The position numbers and the translations under genes are program-made. Positions 6,530 through 6,962 of a DNA stretch of 6,962 bases are shown one piece after another (positions within the stretch are counted from its first letter, which is position 1; every line of letters begins with the position of its first letter). The stretch is from DAOVQB01 sp023128935 (GTDB taxonomy: Bacteria > Eisenbacteria > RBG-16-71-46 > CAIMUX01 > WJJG01): positions 1 to 6,962 of the forward strand of contig DAOVQB010000227.1 of assembly GCA_030628905.1 (NCBI GenBank), read 5' to 3'. A model generated the notes under the pieces. It did no database searches. It saw only the letters and a list, made by a program, of their open reading frames with translations, and was not told the origin of the DNA.

Positions 6530-6571
6530 TGTGCAACTAGATGACCCTTCTGAACCGACCCCGGTTGCACA
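6530..6571. repeat. Perfect 8-bp inverted repeat with 26-bp spacer
   Basis: TGTGCAAC (6530-6537) and GTTGCACA (6564-6571) are exact reverse complements. The repeat starts one base after the C-run. It could be a repressor site, a short terminal repeat or a hairpin; nothing around it decides this. Confidence 0.45.
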
Positions 6572-6672
6572 TAACTCGCAAGCTATCCGCGATTGTGCAT
6601 TAGCTACGAGCTATGCCCTTCATCCGCGGGCAAGACGCGCAGCGCCTCCTGAGGTCGTTGACACGGTTTTCA

Positions 6673-6756
6673 CCAAGATTCTCAGCTCCCTTGCCAAGAT
6701 TCTCAGCTCCCTTGCCAAGATCCTCTGCAACTTTGGCAAGATTCTCTCCAATAAAT
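6673..6756. repeat. 21-bp tandem array, four units
   Basis: Units at 6673-6693, 6694-6714, 6715-6735 and 6736-6756. The first two are identical (CCAAGATTCTCAGCTCCCTTG); the third and fourth diverge progressively but keep the CAAGAT core. Because 21 is a multiple of three, either strand read as protein gives heptads (KILSSLA on plus, KGAENLG on minus). I see no convincing start signal for a gene using them. Confidence 0.85.
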
Positions 6757-6757
6757 T

Positions 6758-6926
6758 GCCGTGAAATCCCAATCCACTGAAACATGTCCCTGTGGAATTC
6801 AAATACACTGAAACATATCGCCGTGAAATTCAAATACACTGAAACATATCCCCTGCAACAAACCTCCGTGATATTCGAATCCGCTGCAACAAATCGCCGT
6901 GAAATCCGAATATACTTGTACATAAT
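6758..6926. repeat. 31-bp tandem array, five units with one partial insertion
   Basis: Units at 6758-6788, 6789-6819, 6820-6850, 6865-6895 and 6896-6926. The first three abut directly. A 14-bp piece (6851-6864) resembling the last 14 bp of unit four separates units three and four. Most units begin near GCCGTGAAAT or a variant, and the first three end CACTGAAACATRTC. There are no spacers, so this is a minisatellite-like array, not a CRISPR. It abuts the 21-bp array on its left and fades near the window end. Confidence 0.85.
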
Positions 6927-6962
6927 CCTTGCTTTTCGCCAGTGTTTATGCTAGGTTTCAGT

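Larger units (their letters stand above)
5942..6962. other. Repeat-rich intergenic region of about 1 kb with no supported gene
   Basis: No open frame here has a good ribosome binding site together with recognisable protein character, and I see no tRNA, rRNA, tmRNA, SRP or RNase P signature. What it holds is the metG leader and possible promoter near 5942-6086 and the repeats and hairpins listed separately. A stretch at about 6394-6513 has nothing I recognise. From about 6660 to the end the sequence is richer in A and T than the coding part, which may mark a junction or foreign segment. Confidence 0.6.

Noticed and set aside
6531..6764. Plus-strand 77-codon open frame ending in KILSSLA heptads
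   Set aside because: The GTG start directly follows the poly-C run with no ribosome binding site, and the tail is only the translated 21-bp repeat.
6870..6885. tRNA T-loop (TTCGAATCC)
   Set aside because: It is part of the 31-bp repeat, and no acceptor, D or anticodon stems can be built around it.
6600..6923. Minus-strand 107-codon open frame
   Set aside because: It consists mainly of translated 31-bp and 21-bp repeats in changing frames with a weak start context. I noted it as an observation but not as a gene.
6758..6926. CRISPR array
   Set aside because: Units are contiguous with no unique spacers, and no cas gene is present.

Overview
The window comes from a bacterium of moderately high GC content. 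It cannot be placed in a phylum from these genes alone. Several traits fit an uncultivated lineage of the planctomycete, acidobacterial, sumerlaeotal or deltaproteobacterial kind: GTG and TTG starts, a TPR-fused sulfatase-fold protein, a fused aconitase-family isomerase and an apparent selenoprotein. This placement is inference.

Left part, plus strand. Bases 1-774 are the 3' end of an aconitase-family dehydratase/isomerase (3-isopropylmalate dehydratase or homoaconitase type). The tail of the large (LeuC-type) subunit is joined by an Ala/Gly/Pro-rich linker to a complete small (LeuD-type) swivel domain. After an 86-bp gap, 861-3182 encodes a membrane-anchored protein with a sulfatase/alkaline-phosphatase fold and C-terminal TPR repeats. 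Most of its expected metal-binding and nucleophile residues are replaced, so it looks like a pseudoenzyme.

Middle part, minus strand, convergent with the first two genes. metG (methionyl-tRNA synthetase, 5941 to 4253) is followed 16 bp later by what looks like two ORFs but reads best as one gene, 4236 to 3265. It encodes an exported, probably lipid-anchored protein with a PKD-like domain and then a thioredoxin/peroxiredoxin-like domain. Its redox-active position is an in-frame UGA (3591-3589). A short hairpin with a G in the apical loop begins at the distance expected of a bacterial SECIS element, so the UGA most likely encodes selenocysteine. This is the most interesting item in the window. 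A 12-bp hairpin followed by TTTT (minus-strand sense) lies between the convergent genes and probably terminates the metG operon.

Right part, 5942-6962, about 1 kb, has no gene I can support. It holds a plausible metG promoter and leader, a 36-bp tandem duplication carrying a Shine-Dalgarno-like core, a 13-bp duplication, a run of 15 C, several inverted repeats and two abutting tandem arrays (four 21-bp units, then five 31-bp units). It looks like a repeat-rich, fast-evolving intergenic or accessory junction. The last 300 bases are visibly richer in A+T than the coding part.

The genes do not form one pathway: leucine/lysine-type biosynthesis, an envelope protein of unknown role, translation (metG) and an envelope redox selenoprotein. 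Only metG and the selenoprotein gene look like a real transcription unit.
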